From Methanosphaera cuniculi (lineage in GTDB: Archaea; Methanobacteriota; Methanobacteria; Methanobacteriales; Methanobacteriaceae): a DNA stretch of 64,000 nucleotides. The stretch covers positions 143,816 through 207,815 of the forward strand of contig NZ_LWMS01000020.1 in assembly GCF_003149675.1 (NCBI RefSeq). The letters are read 5' to 3'. The notes under the pieces are model-generated. The model was given only the letters and a program-made list of their open reading frames with translations. It was not told the DNA's origin and searched no databases. Numbering within the stretch: position 1 is the stretch's first letter; every line of letters begins with the position of its first letter. The position numbers and the translations under genes are program-made. Of this stretch, positions 38,259 through 50,000 are shown piece by piece.

Positions 38259-38512
38259 GGTAGAGTGACTTGAAATAAAATGGACTGTGAAATTAAATAA
38301 GTTAAAAAAAAATTAAAAAAGAAGTTTTAAATTATTCTAAAATCTTAAAGTCTCTAACTATTGAGATGTTAATTTAAGATTTTAAGTAGAAAAAAGGAGG
38401 TGATTCCTTATGAATCTACAAGCATTCTATTATATACTAATAGGACTAGCTTTAATCATAAAAGGGATCGCATTGATTAAATAGCTAGTTTGAAATCCTA
38501 AGTCACTCTACC
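38259..38512 (+). repeat. 13-bp inverted repeat framing peptide cassette C
   Basis: GGTAGAGTGACTT (38259-38271) pairs with AAGTCACTCTACC (38500-38512), followed by a T-run. Inside the leader an 11-bp stem (AAAATCTTAAA 38339-38349 with TTTAAGATTTT 38373-38383) carries an inner stem GTCTC/GAGAT. That inner stem closes the loop TAACTATT, the same loop as in cassette B on a different stem sequence. Confidence 0.85.
38410..38484 (+). CDS. 24-residue hydrophobic membrane peptide (cassette C)
   Basis: Begins MNLQAFYYILIGLALIIKG; close homologue of the cassette B peptide. The ribosome binding site GGAGGTGATT (38397-38406) is strong. The segment similar to cassette B runs from about 38098 to 38587, so the whole unit was duplicated, with IS sequence now between the copies. 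Both copies keep the frame, the ribosome binding site and all the predicted pairings, although their nucleotides have diverged. Confidence 0.7.
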   Translation: MNLQAFYYILIGLALIIKGIALIK

Positions 38513-38748
38513 TTTTTAATTTTACTGTTATTTTATAGTTAATATTCTAATATTTCATTGTATTTATATATTTTCTTTATTTATCATCCCTCACTTTTTT
38601 TTACTGATTATTATTAATTTTCTCATTTTTTGAAAAAATACTATTTATTTGAATAAAAGTATATAAATTATAAAAATATGATTTAATAAATAATACAATT
38701 AACTAAGCAAAAAAATTAAAAAATATATTAAATACTTAGGTGAAATCA

Positions 38749-39180
38749 ATGAAAAAAGCAGTTATTAAAACAGATAAAGGTGATATTACATTAGAATTAT
38801 ATCCTAATGAAGCACCAGGAACAGTAGCAAACTTTGAAAAACTAGCAAATGAAGGATTTTATAATGGACTTACATTCCACAGAGTAATACCAGACTTTGT
38901 TATCCAAGGTGGATGTCCAAATGGAAATGGAACAGGAGGACCAGGTTACACAATTAAATGTGAAACAGAAGGAAATCCACATAAACATGGTACAGGAGCA
39001 CTTTCAATGGCTCATGCTGGAAAAGATACAGGTGGAAGTCAATTCTTCATAACACACTCACCACAACCTCACCTTGATGGTGTACACACAGTATTTGGAC
39101 AAGTAATCGATGGTATGGATGTTGTAAATGCAATCAGACCAGGCGATGTTATGAATGAAGTAATCATAATAGATGAATAA
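38749..39180 (+). CDS. Cyclophilin-type peptidyl-prolyl cis-trans isomerase
   Basis: Catalyses proline isomerisation in the cytoplasm. Cyclophilin core: [16 protein letters not shown] with the catalytic Arg, [46 protein letters not shown]. 143 residues from the ATG at 38749, which has AGGTGA upstream. The frame also opens at a GTG inside that site (38740). No signal peptide. Confidence 0.96.
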   Translation: MKKAVIKTDKGDITLELYPNEAPGTVANFEKLANEGFYNGLTFHRVIPDFVIQGGCPNGNGTGGPGYTIKCETEGNPHKHGTGALSMAHAGKDTGGSQFFITHSPQPHLDGVHTVFGQVIDGMDVVNAIRPGDVMNEVIIIDE

Positions 39181-39337
39181 ATAAAAAAAAAGTATTACAA
39201 AAATATTAGTTTTATATTAATAAAATTAATATACTATAAATTACAGAAAATAAAATAGAATTTAGAAAAATAATTATATTCATTTCTTTATTTTCTAACT
39301 TAACCTCCCCTAAAAATACATTTTAAATAACAATACA

Positions 39338-40258
39338 CTATTTTTTAAGTTGACTTAAAAGTCCTGATTTTCTAGCATAATTAAAAAGATATAATTGAAC
39401 ATACCCTGAATATATACCATATTTATCCTGAGCATATGATGTAATCTTCTTATTTGATATTTTCTGTGAATTAAAATACAAATAACTCATTATACGATTT
39501 ATCCATACATCTGTCGGAAATGATTCATATTTACCATAACCATATAAAAGTATACAATCAGCAACCTTAGGACCTACTCCTGATAATTTATTTAATTCAT
39601 TAAATGCATCCGTGTAGTTCATATTAAATATTTCATTATGAAAATCTGGTTTTTTTAGTATCATACTGGTAGTTTCAAGCATTTGACTACTACGATATCC
39701 ACTTCCATATGTTTTAAGATTTTCTTCTGGTATTTTGATAAATGTTTTTTCATCTGGAAATGCAGGATATTTTACATCATTAACTAAGTATGTAGGTCCA
39801 TGATTTTTTCGTATTTCATGTATTGTTTTTGTCCATCTTTTAATTGAGTTGTTAGCTGATAAAATTGATGAAATTATTGATTCAAAAACATTATGTGCTT
39901 TAAATAAACGAAGTCCTCTGTTGAATTTAAATGTATCTGATAGCATGTCATCTTCTTTTAGGAATTTTCTAAATTCATCCATCGGATAGTTTAAATCAAA
40001 AATATAAAACAACTTATCATGTAGTAAATCTTCATTTATACTCTTATTTGAAAAATATTTCACATACAATGGATCATTTAGTTTATCTTGTCTTAGTGCT
40101 ATAACAACAGGTTCATCATCGACTGTGATATTTTCATAGTACGTTTTATTATGATTTATCCATGGCATTTGACTTGTTTGTCCTGTATTTATTGTTAAAT
40201 CAAGATTAAAATCTCCAACATATTCATCATTTTCTATAGTTATTTCACCATTTATCAT
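39338..40258 (-). CDS. ogg: OGG1-type 8-oxoguanine DNA glycosylase/lyase
   Basis: Base-excision repair enzyme. The HhH-GPD motif is clear: LSGVGPKVADCILLYGYGK carries the catalytic Lys (after GVGP), and the catalytic Asp lies in FPTDVWI. The N-terminal beta domain (VGDFNLDLTINTGQTSQMPW) is the OGG_N type. 306 residues. The start ATG is preceded by GGGAGG. It is convergent with the cyclophilin gene. Confidence 0.9.
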   Translation of the reverse strand: MINGEITIENDEYVGDFNLDLTINTGQTSQMPWINHNKTYYENITVDDEPVVIALRQDKLNDPLYVKYFSNKSINEDLLHDKLFYIFDLNYPMDEFRKFLKEDDMLSDTFKFNRGLRLFKAHNVFESIISSILSANNSIKRWTKTIHEIRKNHGPTYLVNDVKYPAFPDEKTFIKIPEENLKTYGSGYRSSQMLETTSMILKKPDFHNEIFNMNYTDAFNELNKLSGVGPKVADCILLYGYGKYESFPTDVWINRIMSYLYFNSQKISNKKITSYAQDKYGIYSGYVQLYLFNYARKSGLLSQLKK

Positions 40259-40370
40259 TTAAGTTTACCTCCCATTAAAAGAAAAAATAGTATTATCCTT
40301 TTTTTATAGTCTAATTAAAAGTTTCTTATATAAATAAAAAAAATAGGAAAAAAAGGGGTGTGTGTTGTGT

Positions 40371-41294
40371 TTATAGGTTATCTGGGTAATGTAATTGTTT
40401 TTTATTAATCCATTTTACTTTATCATTTGGTGTTATTACAACCACATCAATTGGTCCACCTACTGCTGCTATTTGATGATCATCACCTATTATGCTATCT
40501 GTGTATTTTTGTATTGTAGCTGTTGTTTTTATTAGAAATACTGCTAGTTCTATTGCATCTTGTAGTGGTAGTGTACTCCATGGTATTTTATATTCAAGAA
40601 GTCCTAGTTGTTGTTGTATTTCTTGTTGTGTTGATCCTTGGAATTTTTGTTGGAAGAATGGATTTACAAATATTCGACCATCATATCCAAGTATTAGACG
40701 TGCTACTACATCTCCTTGTCCTACCCATGTTCCTCCATAATCATTAGGTTGTCTTTTTTGTTGTATTGTTCCTGGTATTGTAAGTTCAAAGATTTCTGTC
40801 TCATTATTCTCATTATATCCTGCTATTAGTATATCTACAGGTTGTAGTTGACATATTCCTTCTTTAATATTTCCCTGTGGATCACGTGCTTTGAACTTTA
40901 TTAAATCATTTTGTCGTTGGATTGATATTAATTCATTTCCCATCATTGCAACTTGTGCTTTTATGTTTTCTTCTGTTGCATTTTGTTGTAATTCTAGTGG
41001 ATATCGTTGTAAGATGTAGTTGTATAGTTCATTTGCTATTGTTTCAATACTTGTATTATCTTTAACAGTTTTTGCATAATCTGTAATGTAGTCTGCTACA
41101 TTTTCAAGTTTTCCATCAGGTTTGTTAAAAAATGCTAGTCCTGCTAGAGATACTACTACTTTATCATTTATTGGAAATATTTTTGTTATATTTTCTGATG
41201 CTCGTACTAGATTGTTTCTTTCGGTTTGTATTTGTTTACTATCTGATGCTATGACTATTCCTTCATAGGTTGCTATATTTACGATAAGTGTCAT
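40371..41294 (-). CDS. Proteasome-fold (Ntn-hydrolase) protein with N-terminal Thr
   Basis: Starts MTLIVNIATYEGIVIASDSK: after loss of Met, Thr would be N-terminal, followed by the strand pattern of proteasome beta subunits (GIVIASDS, then ITKIFPINDKVVVSLAG). This resembles bacterial Anbu, which also lacks a propeptide, more than the classical archaeal beta subunit. The C-terminal 150 residues are Gln-rich and longer than a usual beta subunit (307 in total). GGTGATG precedes the ATG. Peptidase activity is an inference; the catalytic Lys was not located with certainty. Confidence 0.65.
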   Translation of the reverse strand: MTLIVNIATYEGIVIASDSKQIQTERNNLVRASENITKIFPINDKVVVSLAGLAFFNKPDGKLENVADYITDYAKTVKDNTSIETIANELYNYILQRYPLELQQNATEENIKAQVAMMGNELISIQRQNDLIKFKARDPQGNIKEGICQLQPVDILIAGYNENNETEIFELTIPGTIQQKRQPNDYGGTWVGQGDVVARLILGYDGRIFVNPFFQQKFQGSTQQEIQQQLGLLEYKIPWSTLPLQDAIELAVFLIKTTATIQKYTDSIIGDDHQIAAVGGPIDVVVITPNDKVKWINKKQLHYPDNL

Positions 41295-41454
41295 TTTTAT
41301 ATCATCACCAATGCGATTTTTTTCATGTTTTTATGTAATCATAGTATTAATATTTCATAATAAGTATTTTTCCATATTAATTTATTTAAAATAAAAATAA
41401 TTTTAAATTTAAAAAAAAATTTTAGATAAAAAAAAGGGGTGTATAGTGTGTGGG

Positions 41455-42279
41455 TTATATTCGTACTGGTATTTGTTTTTCTTTTAGGTACTCTTTAACT
41501 GTTGGTACTGGGTATTCATCAAAGTGGAATATACTAGCTGCTAGTGCTGCATCTGCTTGTCCTTTAGCAAATGCTTCATAGATGTGTTCTGGATTTCCTA
41601 CTCCACCTGATACTATTACTGGTATTGATACATTTTCACTTATTGTGCGTGTTAAGTCAAGATCATATCCTGCTTTTGTTCCATCACGATCCATACTTGT
41701 TAGTAGTATTTCACCAGCTCCTCGTTCTTCACATTCTATTGCCCAGTTTACTGCATCTATTCCTGTAAATTCACGTCCTCCATAGATACTACAGTCAAAC
41801 CAGCAATAACCATCATCAGTTTCTACATAAAAATGTCCATCGTTTTCTTTTGGATTTTCAACATATCGTCTTTTTGCATCAATTCCTATTACACATGCTT
41901 GACTTCCAACATGTTTTGATGCTCTGTTTATAAGTGATGGATCTTTTATTGCTGCTGTGTTTGTTGAGCATTTATCTGCTCCTGCTTTTAGCATGTTTAC
42001 ATAGTCTTTTACTTCTCGTATTCCTCCACCTACACATATTGGTGCAAATACATTTTCTACTGTTTTTTCTATTACATCTGCCATTGTTGATCGTCTTTCA
42101 TGTGAGGCTGTAATATCAAGAAGTATTATTTCATCAGCACCATCTTCATAGTATTTAGTTGCAAGTTCAACAGGATTTCCTGCATATCGTATTTGTTTAA
42201 ATTCAACACCTTTTACTACTCGTCCTTCTGGTATTTGAAGATCACAATCAAGACATGGTATTATTCTTTTTGATAACAT
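41455..42279 (-). CDS. hisF: Imidazole glycerol phosphate synthase cyclase subunit HisF
   Basis: TIM-barrel subunit that uses ammonia from HisH to close the imidazole ring in histidine synthesis. Catalytic Asp residues lie in IIPCLDCDL (first strand) and CVIGIDAKR. The phosphate sites ICVGGGIR and VSGGVG are intact. 274 residues, normal. GGGAGC precedes the ATG. No other his gene lies nearby. Confidence 0.97.
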   Translation of the reverse strand: MLSKRIIPCLDCDLQIPEGRVVKGVEFKQIRYAGNPVELATKYYEDGADEIILLDITASHERRSTMADVIEKTVENVFAPICVGGGIREVKDYVNMLKAGADKCSTNTAAIKDPSLINRASKHVGSQACVIGIDAKRRYVENPKENDGHFYVETDDGYCWFDCSIYGGREFTGIDAVNWAIECEERGAGEILLTSMDRDGTKAGYDLDLTRTISENVSIPVIVSGGVGNPEHIYEAFAKGQADAALAASIFHFDEYPVPTVKEYLKEKQIPVRI

Positions 42280-42540
42280 TTTAAATTTTTAGCTCCCTTA
42301 TGAAATTATTTATTATTTTATTATGTAAAAAAAAATGAAAAAAAATAGGATAGTTCCTCATTTTTTACTTAAAAAGTATCCTTTTCTTTATCTTATAATA
42401 TGTTGTTTATATCTTTTTTAATTTTAGCTATGAAAAAAAAATATTATTTTAAATATATTAAAAAAAAAAGTGGGTGAAGAATTTAATAAAAAGTGTATTA
42501 TGTATTCTTGAGGGAAGAGTTCATTCTAGGTATAATGTAT

Positions 42541-43452
42541 TTAGTCTTCATTTAGCAGGTAGTATAATATTGCTTTTTGTGCATGTAGTCTATTTTCTGC
42601 TTCATCCCATATTGCAGATTGTGATGATACCATTACATCTTCTGTTATTTCTTGTCCTCGTATTGCTGGTAGACAATGCATTACTATTGCATCATCATTT
42701 GCTTGTGAGAGTAATTCTGCATTTATCTGGTATGGTTTAAATATTAACTCACGTTCTGCTTGTTCTTCTTCATCACCCATACTTACCCATACATCAGTAT
42801 AAAGTACATCAGCATTCTCTACTGCTTTGTATACATCATGTTCTATTTCAATTTTAGATCCACTTTTCTTTGCTGCTTTTAGTGCCATTTTATATATTGC
42901 ACTATCAGGCTCATATCCAGGAGGACATGCAACAGTCATATTCATACCAGTATATGCTGATGCAAGTAAAAGTGAATTACATACATTATTTCCATCACCA
43001 ACAAATACAAGTTTAATTCCACTTAGTTTTCCTTTATATTCTTTTATTGTTAAAAGATCTGCAAATGCCTGGCATGGATGCTCAAGATCTGTAAGACCAC
43101 TAATAATAGGAATAGTAGAATATTCTGCTAGTTTTTCTACATCATCATGATTTTTAGCACGTATCATGATACAATCAAGAAATCTTGAAAGTACTCGTGC
43201 TGTATCTTCTATTGGTTCTCCACGATTTAATTGTAAATCCTTACTTGAAAGGTACAATGGTGTTCCACCAAGTTGATGCATTCCTACTTCAAATGATACA
43301 CGTGTTCTTGTTGATGATTTTTCAAATATCATTCCAAGGTATTTGTCTTCTAATGGTTTTCCTGTTATTTTTCCTGATTTAAGATCTTCAGCAATACTAA
43401 GTATAGTATCTACTTGATCTTCTACATCAGACATTGATAATAAATCTTTCAT
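42541..43452 (-). CDS. argF: Ornithine carbamoyltransferase
   Basis: Converts ornithine and carbamoyl phosphate to citrulline in arginine synthesis. Carbamoyl phosphate site: [25 protein letters not shown]; ornithine site: VWVSMGDE; and HCLPA. 303 residues, normal. GGGG precedes the ATG. Same strand as hisF and argD but with its own promoter region. Confidence 0.97.
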   Translation of the reverse strand: MKDLLSMSDVEDQVDTILSIAEDLKSGKITGKPLEDKYLGMIFEKSSTRTRVSFEVGMHQLGGTPLYLSSKDLQLNRGEPIEDTARVLSRFLDCIMIRAKNHDDVEKLAEYSTIPIISGLTDLEHPCQAFADLLTIKEYKGKLSGIKLVFVGDGNNVCNSLLLASAYTGMNMTVACPPGYEPDSAIYKMALKAAKKSGSKIEIEHDVYKAVENADVLYTDVWVSMGDEEEQAERELIFKPYQINAELLSQANDDAIVMHCLPAIRGQEITEDVMVSSQSAIWDEAENRLHAQKAILYYLLNED

Positions 43453-43830
43453 TGTAAATTACTTCCCCTTTTTTTTTATTAAATTATTTTATAGATAAAA
43501 AAAAATTGTTTTCCTTTTATATAGAAAAAAAATGAATTACAAAAAAAATAATTCTTTTTTCTTTTAATAAATAGATAATACATATATTTATCATACTTAA
43601 TTATAAAATCTATCTACAATTTAAATAAAAAAATTAATACAAAAAATATACAATATTAATACAAAAAAAGGAGATACATATCTTAAAATTCTAAGATGAT
43701 AAAAAAAAAGATATAATCCATAACATAACAACCCATTTTTATATTCTTTTTTTATTAAAATTAACACACCATAAAATAGAATTTTAATAATTTTCCCATA
43801 ATATTATCTAATTTAAACTCACCAACGGGA

Positions 43831-43841
43831 GGGGGGGGGGG
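43831..43841. repeat. Homopolymeric G tract
   Basis: Eleven consecutive G, directly after GGGA, in DNA that is otherwise very poor in G+C. It lies 56 bp upstream of the TATA-like box of the adhesin gene. Such tracts slip during replication. Confidence 0.9.
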
Positions 43842-43896
43842 AATTTTATTTTAATATACTTCAATTACTTGATACATTATTTATAAGTTAAATATC

Positions 43897-43904
43897 TTTA
43901 TATA
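43897..43904 (+). promoter_or_regulatory. TATA-like box of the adhesin gene
   Basis: TTTATATA is the best TATA match in this spacer. Transcription would start near 43928, giving a leader of about 130 nt before the ATG at 44062. Other AT-rich matches exist, so the call is tentative. Confidence 0.4.
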
Positions 43905-44061
43905 ACTTTTTTAATTAATATTTTGAGTAACTATTCATTCTATGTTTAGTTTTAATTAAATTTTCTTGAATTTTATCATGTTTTTTTTAGAAATAATAAA
44001 ATTGAAAAAAGAAAACTTAATTATGTATTTTTTAATTATTTTTGGAGGAAAATGATTTTTT

Positions 44062-47000
44062 ATGAATAAGAATAGTAAGTTTTTATTCGTAGGACTAACA
44101 CTACTACTTCTTTGTATATCAATAGGAGCAATCTCAGCAACTGATATAAACGATACAACAACAAGTATATCAGATAACACAGTTGATAATACTCAAGATA
44201 TGATAAGTAGTAAAATTGTAAAAACATCACAAGATGTTAAAACTACAAATAAAAACCCAACTAAAAAAACAAAACAAGCAGATAAACAAACCAAAAAAGA
44301 AGGAGAAACACTAATACAAACAGTAAAAGACTATAACGAACTAAAAGATGCATGGAACTACATTCAAACAAGTGGAGATAACATAACACAATACACAATA
44401 AACGTCAAAAATGGAGAATACAAATTTGAAGATGAAATAAAATCAGAAGCAACAACAGATACAAGATACATTACATTAAATGGTGAAAACATAAGCCAAA
44501 CAATATTTGATGGATCAAACACTACAAGACTCTTTAACCTAAACAACACAAAACAAGTAATAAAATTTAACAATATCACATTTAAAAACGGACACAGCAC
44601 TGAAGGTGGAGCAATAAGAGCTAATTCAACAACCATACTTAACAACACACAATTTATAAACAACAATGTATTTAACACTAATGCTAGTGCAAATGGTGGA
44701 GCAATAAAAATAAATTATAATACCCAAATTTACAATTCAAAATTCATAAATAATACTGCTACTTCTACAGCAGGATATGCTTGTGGTGGAGCTATTTATA
44801 CTGGTCAAAATACAACAATTTATAACTGTGATTTCATAAATAACAGCGTAATGGACTTAGAACCAATTTCTTATTATAGCTCAGGAAAAGGAGGAGCAAT
44901 ATATTCATATGGTAGTTCAACTAAAACAACCTTTAATATTACATTTTGTGAATTTAGAAATAATAAAGCAAATTCAACTCTTCCATCATCTAGTAAAGGT
45001 GCTGGAGGAGCTATAAGTGACACAGCTTATGGTGCTTTAAATATTAATAATTGTAATTTCTTTAATAATTCTGCAAATTTTGCAGGAGCAATAAACTTTG
45101 ATAATGCAGCAGGTTGGAATAAAAAGAATCCTGATCTTATAGGTTGTGTATTTGCAAATAATACAGCAGTTACAAGAGAACCTAATATCATGAAATCTTT
45201 TTCTTCTACAACAAAACTTAATATTGGTTCAGTTCTTTTTATGGACAATTCAGACACATCAATTATTGATACTTTAGTAAATGGTAAAAAATTACCAGTA
45301 ATTAATCAAAAAACAAAAAATTTAACAATCTTTTGTTTAAGTAATACAAATGATTACTTTGGACCTCTTACTAACATGGGACGAGGACAATCATTACAAT
45401 TAAAATCATCAAGCAACCTTATTAATACAACAGGTTTAATATTTACTCCTGAAAATGAATATACAGTTACAGTAGATATTAGTAAACTTCCAGCAAACCA
45501 TGAAAACATAACATTATATGTTGAAAACGTAGAAGCTGTAAAAATAGTATGGGACTACACAAATGTAGAATTTAAAAATATCACAGCAAAACCAGGAGAT
45601 ACAATAACACTAAGTTCAACATTTAAAACATCAGAAAATAAATATATACCAAATGGAAAAGTAGCATTTAAAATAAATGGAAAAACAATAGGACATAGTA
45701 ATATAAGATTTGGAACAGCAAAACTAAATTACACAATACCAGAAAATTACTCAGCAAAAGATTACATACTAACAACAGTATATGGTGGAAGCAGCCAATT
45801 TATTGAAACACATACTAACGCAACATTACACCTAACTAAAATTAAAACAACAACAAATCTAACAACCAGTATTGAAGGAAATACACTAAAAATAAATGTA
45901 GATCCAAGAGATGAAGATGAAAACACAGTAAGAAATGGAAAAATATGTGTAAAAATTGAAGGAAAAACACTACAAAACCTAAAAATAAACGGAAAAACAA
46001 CTGTTAACTTCACAATACCAAAAAGTTGGAATAATCGTGAAATTAAAGTTCTTGCAATATATGGAGAAAATAACAATCACAAAGAAAGCAGAACTGAAAT
46101 TAAAACAAAACTAATACTACCAAGTACAAAAACAACAAAAAAAGATGAAGCAATAAACAACTACTATGTATCAGATCTAACAGGATCAGATAATAATAGT
46201 GGAACACAAACCAGTCCATTTAAAACAATACAAAAAGCAATCAGTACAGTAAATACAAACAAACAAAATGCAAACATATACCTTGATGGACAATTTAAAG
46301 GAGTAGGAAATACTAACCTCACCATACCAGGAGATCTTCACATTAACTTTATAGGAATAGGAAACTCAAGTATAGATGGAGAAGTAAACTATACACTTAA
46401 ATATAATCTTACAGATGGTGAATACTACTGGGGATCATCAGTAGAATGGAGACCATATGAAAATGGTAGAGGTAACTGGGCTATGAGTATAACTCGTGGA
46501 ACTGGTCTTATAACAATATCTAACTTCACAATTAAAAACTGTTGGAATGCAGGTGGAAGTAGTATTGCTGCATATAAAACAGCAACAATTGATAACTATG
46601 GAAACCTTGCTGTAAATAACGTATCATTCATCTTTAATCATGGTGGAGTAGGAGCAAGTATACGTAATAATAATGGATCAAACCTTAATGTTACAGATAG
46701 TCTCTTTGAAGCAAACCGTAAAAGTAGTAGTACAGGTAACTATGGAGCAGGAATATATAACAATGGAACAGCAATAATAATAAACAGTACCTTCCAGAAA
46801 AACTATGCACGTTGGGGAACAATAACAAACGATAAAAACCTAACAATAATAAACTCAACAATACGCGATAACATAGGATACAATGGAGGAAGTACATACG
46901 ACTCAGGAAGTTCAATTGCAATAAACACAGAAAATAGTAACTTCTATGAATCCCTTAGTCTTAGTGGTATTAACACTATAATTGATGGATGTTACTTCAC

Positions 47001-50000
47001 AAACAATGATCAAATAGATATATATGCAGATTTAAGTCAAAATACCATCATAAATAACGTATTTAATAAATCAACTGGTATAACAATAAATGGAAATCAA
47101 AGTTTCACAATTAACATTACAAATAACACAATAGACTCACCAGTACCATCAAACATATACTCTAGTCTCACAAACACAAATCCATATCTAATCACACTTA
47201 GATTATTAGGTGATTACAAATACTATATAAATTCAAACAGAGTATTAAATGTAAATGGAACAAAATCAAGAGCTATGGAATTTAGTGGACATGACTCTGT
47301 AATAACAAATAATACATTTACACGTGAAATTACAATATCAGGAAATAACAATATAATTTCAGGAAATAATATTACAACAAGTATTGATGATTTTGCAATA
47401 GAATTAAAAGATTATAAAAACAACACAATATCAGATAACTATCTTGAATCTAAAATCCTAAAAGGAAACAGTGCTATAAACTACACATCACCAACAAACA
47501 AAGTTGAAAATAACAAACCAGAAGTTAAAGAAATAGAAATAAATGATGATACATTCTTTAAATTCTTTGATGATGATGGAAACTTACTTGATTCATATAA
47601 TGAAATTGAACAAATACAAGTTATCGGATCACTTAATAATAAAAATATGAACTTTAACAAACCAATAAGTCTTGTTCAAAAAGGAAAATTCACATCATAC
47701 AACATAACAATAAAAACAACAGCTGATATTGAATTATTAGTATTTAATATTACAAACACAAACCAAGAACCAATACTAACAGCAGAAAATAATGCAGAAG
47801 TTAAAAATACATATTTAGTAACAGATAATGAATATGTAATTGTGTTAAATGGCGAAAATAATACAATTGAAAATAATACACTTGTTGATGATCTTTTAGT
47901 TGGAAATGAAGCTGTAAAAACTGATAAAACAAATAATAATATAACATTAAATGTACCAACACATAAAAATTACATCTTATCAGCTGATAATTTTAATTCA
48001 TACTTTAACACAGATGGAACAATAAAACTTGACGTTGAAGATATACACTTCCTAGTAAATGGAACAATAGAAAATAAAAATATTATAATTTCAAATAATA
48101 AAAATGTAACACTAACAAATTACCGTAATGCTAAATTAGTTAACACTACAATAAAAGCTGAAGATGGATCAACACTTAATATGAGCTTCATAACTGTTGA
48201 AAATAGTAATGATAAAACAGCTATACAACTTGGAGTTGGAGATCATAAAATAAACTACTGTAACATTACAACAAATGCAAACTTTGTAGATGTACGTGAT
48301 GCAAATACAGTTGAAATAAACTATAATAATATAAAAACAATAGGATCAAACGATATAAAAACAATTAACATAATATCATTAAAAGGTACAGCAACAATAA
48401 CATATAATAATATTACAACACAAAGTACAAATAAAAACTCACAAACAGTAACAATTAAAGCAACAAATAACCAAACAGCAAATATTATAATAGATGAGAA
48501 CACAATATCAACCAATTCAAACAATACAATAGCAATAAATATAGAACATCAAAAAGCTATAATAAGGTATAATATATTAAATGTAACAGGAAAAAACTCA
48601 GTAGGACTTAAATTATCTAACATAACTACTCATAGTAGTGGTAGTAGATTACTTCAAGATAATAGTATAATTATTAATGATGAAAATTCAATCGGAATAA
48701 TATTTGCAAATACAACATCAACACAAACTCATGATTTCATTACTCAGTATGTAATGACAACTATTTCCAATACCAATATCCAAGTAAATAACCAAAATTC
48801 AATTGGAATTATTATAAATAATGTAACAAATACAACTATAACTTCAGCTATAAAAATTAATAATGATAATAGTATAGCAGTAATAGTTAATAATTCAAAT
48901 TATACTAACCTTAATGGTATGAACATAGAATCAAGTCTAAAAAATAATAATATAGCACCAATAATGGTAAATAACAGTAGCCAAACTAATATTACAAGAT
49001 GTAATATTTCAACAACAAGTAAATATTCTATAATTATAGATGAAACATCACAAATTACAAGAGTTAAAAATAATACTTTATATTCCCAATATCTTGGAGA
49101 TAATAGTGTATTAAATTTAAACATAAAATATAATGAAATTGCAGATAATAAACCAGAACTTATAACATACTTCTATCTTAATGAAGCAACATACAATGAA
49201 TATTTTGATAAAAATGGTGATCTACTTTCTGATGTTCCAGAAAATATTACAGTACTTATAACAGGAAACTTATATAACAAAGTACTAAACATTAACAAGC
49301 CAATAAACCTAAGATCATATGCAACAATATTACATAACACCACACTCAATATAAATGCAGATAATACAAATGTAACAGGAATAACATTTGAAGATTATAC
49401 AAAAATTATGATAAATGCAAATAATTGTAATTTAGAAATTAATGAAATAGACATTACTAAAGATGACTCTGATGCAATAATAACAATAAATGGAAATAAC
49501 AACACAATAAACATCAAAGATAAAATTACTTCAACAGCTACAAATGAAAAATCAAATTTAACAATAATGAAAATAACAGGAAACAAAAACAAAATACAAA
49601 TGGAATGTATTATCAGATCTTATAATTATAATTATGTACTAGGATTTTTACTTGATAATACAAATAACACAATATTAAATCATTCAAGTGCATTATGGCT
49701 TAGTGGATTAAATTCAACAGGAGTAATACTTAATAACTCAAATAACAATACAGTAAGATTAAATCAACTTGATGCATATTCAACTGAAGATTTCCAAGGA
49801 ATTATTCTTACAAATTCATCAAATAATAAAATCCTTGGATCAATAAGAGCAAATAAAAATAATCCTGCAAGTATATTATTAAAACTTGAAAATAATTCAA
49901 ACTATAACAAAATAGAAAATATGAATAATCGTGGATCAAATTTAAATACAACACCTATACAAATAATAAATTCACATTATAATAAGATATATGGAAACAC

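Larger units (their letters stand above)
43453..44061. other. 609-bp divergent promoter region of argF and the adhesin gene
   Basis: AT-rich spacer without ORFs. It holds an 11-G tract (43831-43841), a TATA-like box for the adhesin gene (43897-43904) and a long leader with GGAGG at 44043. No RNA gene was recognised. Confidence 0.5.
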
